From Phyllobacteriaceae bacterium (GTDB lineage Bacteria > Pseudomonadota > Alphaproteobacteria > Rhizobiales > Devosiaceae): DNA of 5,367 bases. The notes below the pieces were generated by a model that was given only the letters and a program-made list of their open reading frames with translations, ran no database searches and was not told the origin of the DNA. Shown one piece after another: positions 5,279 through 5,367 of the stretch. The stretch covers positions 1 through 5,367 of the forward strand of contig JAAZLP010000134.1 in the NCBI GenBank assembly GCA_012799265.1. Reading direction: 5' to 3'. Every line of letters begins with the position of its first letter. Position 1 is the stretch's first letter. The position numbers were made by a program, and so were the translations under genes.

Positions 5279-5367
5279 TTACGGGCGCAACGGGTTATCG
5301 CGGCGCGAAGCAGCATAAATAACGAGGATCAGGCCACCGAGCAGGATCGGCAGGCTCAGAACCTGGC
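5279..5367 (-). CDS. lgt: 3' end of lgt, prolipoprotein diacylglyceryl transferase (partial)
   Basis: Lgt moves a diacylglyceryl group from phosphatidylglycerol to the lipobox cysteine of prolipoproteins in the inner membrane. Only the last 28 codons are in the window. They read QVLSLPILLGGLILVIY, then a basic tail ending in a TAA at 5279-5281. The LSLP turn leading into a hydrophobic helix and an Arg-rich cytoplasmic end matches the last membrane segment of Lgt. The gene precedes the MidA-like gene, a neighbourhood common in Hyphomicrobiales. The call depends on this short tail plus context; the catalytic region lies outside the window. Confidence 0.8.
   Translation of the reverse strand, partial: QVLSLPILLGGLILVIYAASRRDNPLRP

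Noticed and set aside
1..5367. CRISPR arrays, insertion sequences, long direct repeats, rRNA or prophage genes
   Set aside because: None seen by eye on either strand. The window is dominated by conserved housekeeping genes.

Overview
The window is a chromosomal housekeeping segment. It has high GC content and its genes match alphaproteobacterial families, most plausibly Hyphomicrobiales (Rhizobiales); a Devosia-like organism is a guess, not a demonstration. The support is the Lys/Pro/Ala-rich C-terminal tail on peptidyl-tRNA hydrolase, the long CTC-type ribosomal protein L25, the order lgt / MidA-like methyltransferase / pgeF / prs / rplY / pth, and the GC-rich codon use. Every intact gene lies on the minus strand, so transcription runs from high to low coordinates.

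Layout in transcription order. The 3' end of lgt (5279-5367) is followed by a MidA/NDUFAF7-family methyltransferase gene (4154-5233). That gene overlaps pgeF (3396-4157) by four bases, and the three look like one operon. A 107-bp gap holds a 7-bp dyad and a weak promoter-like pair, and then comes prs (2355-3287). Between prs and rplY lies about 790 bp without an intact gene. Its prs-proximal half carries, on the plus strand, the decayed C-terminal end of a GGDEF diguanylate cyclase whose stop codon lies inside the 3' end of prs. A PAS-like fragment in another frame precedes it. The other half contains small dyads and a good sigma70-type promoter for rplY (955-1566). A compact hairpin plus T-rich tail separates rplY from pth (183-884). 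Left of pth there is a short spacer with two inverted repeats, then the first 28 codons of an unrecognised gene that runs off the left edge.

The genes serve basic metabolism. Prs makes PRPP for nucleotide, histidine and NAD synthesis. PgeF-family proteins edit peptidoglycan precursors and can act on purine nucleosides. Lgt lipidates prolipoproteins. L25 binds 5S rRNA, and Pth recycles peptidyl-tRNA released from stalled ribosomes. I found no CRISPR array, tRNA, rRNA, insertion sequence or defence cassette. No new multi-gene system is visible. The points that merit a second look are the degraded cyclase remnant, the hairpins over the start of the left-edge gene and ahead of pth, the dyad in front of prs, and a speculative leader ORF with three Cys codons ahead of rplY.
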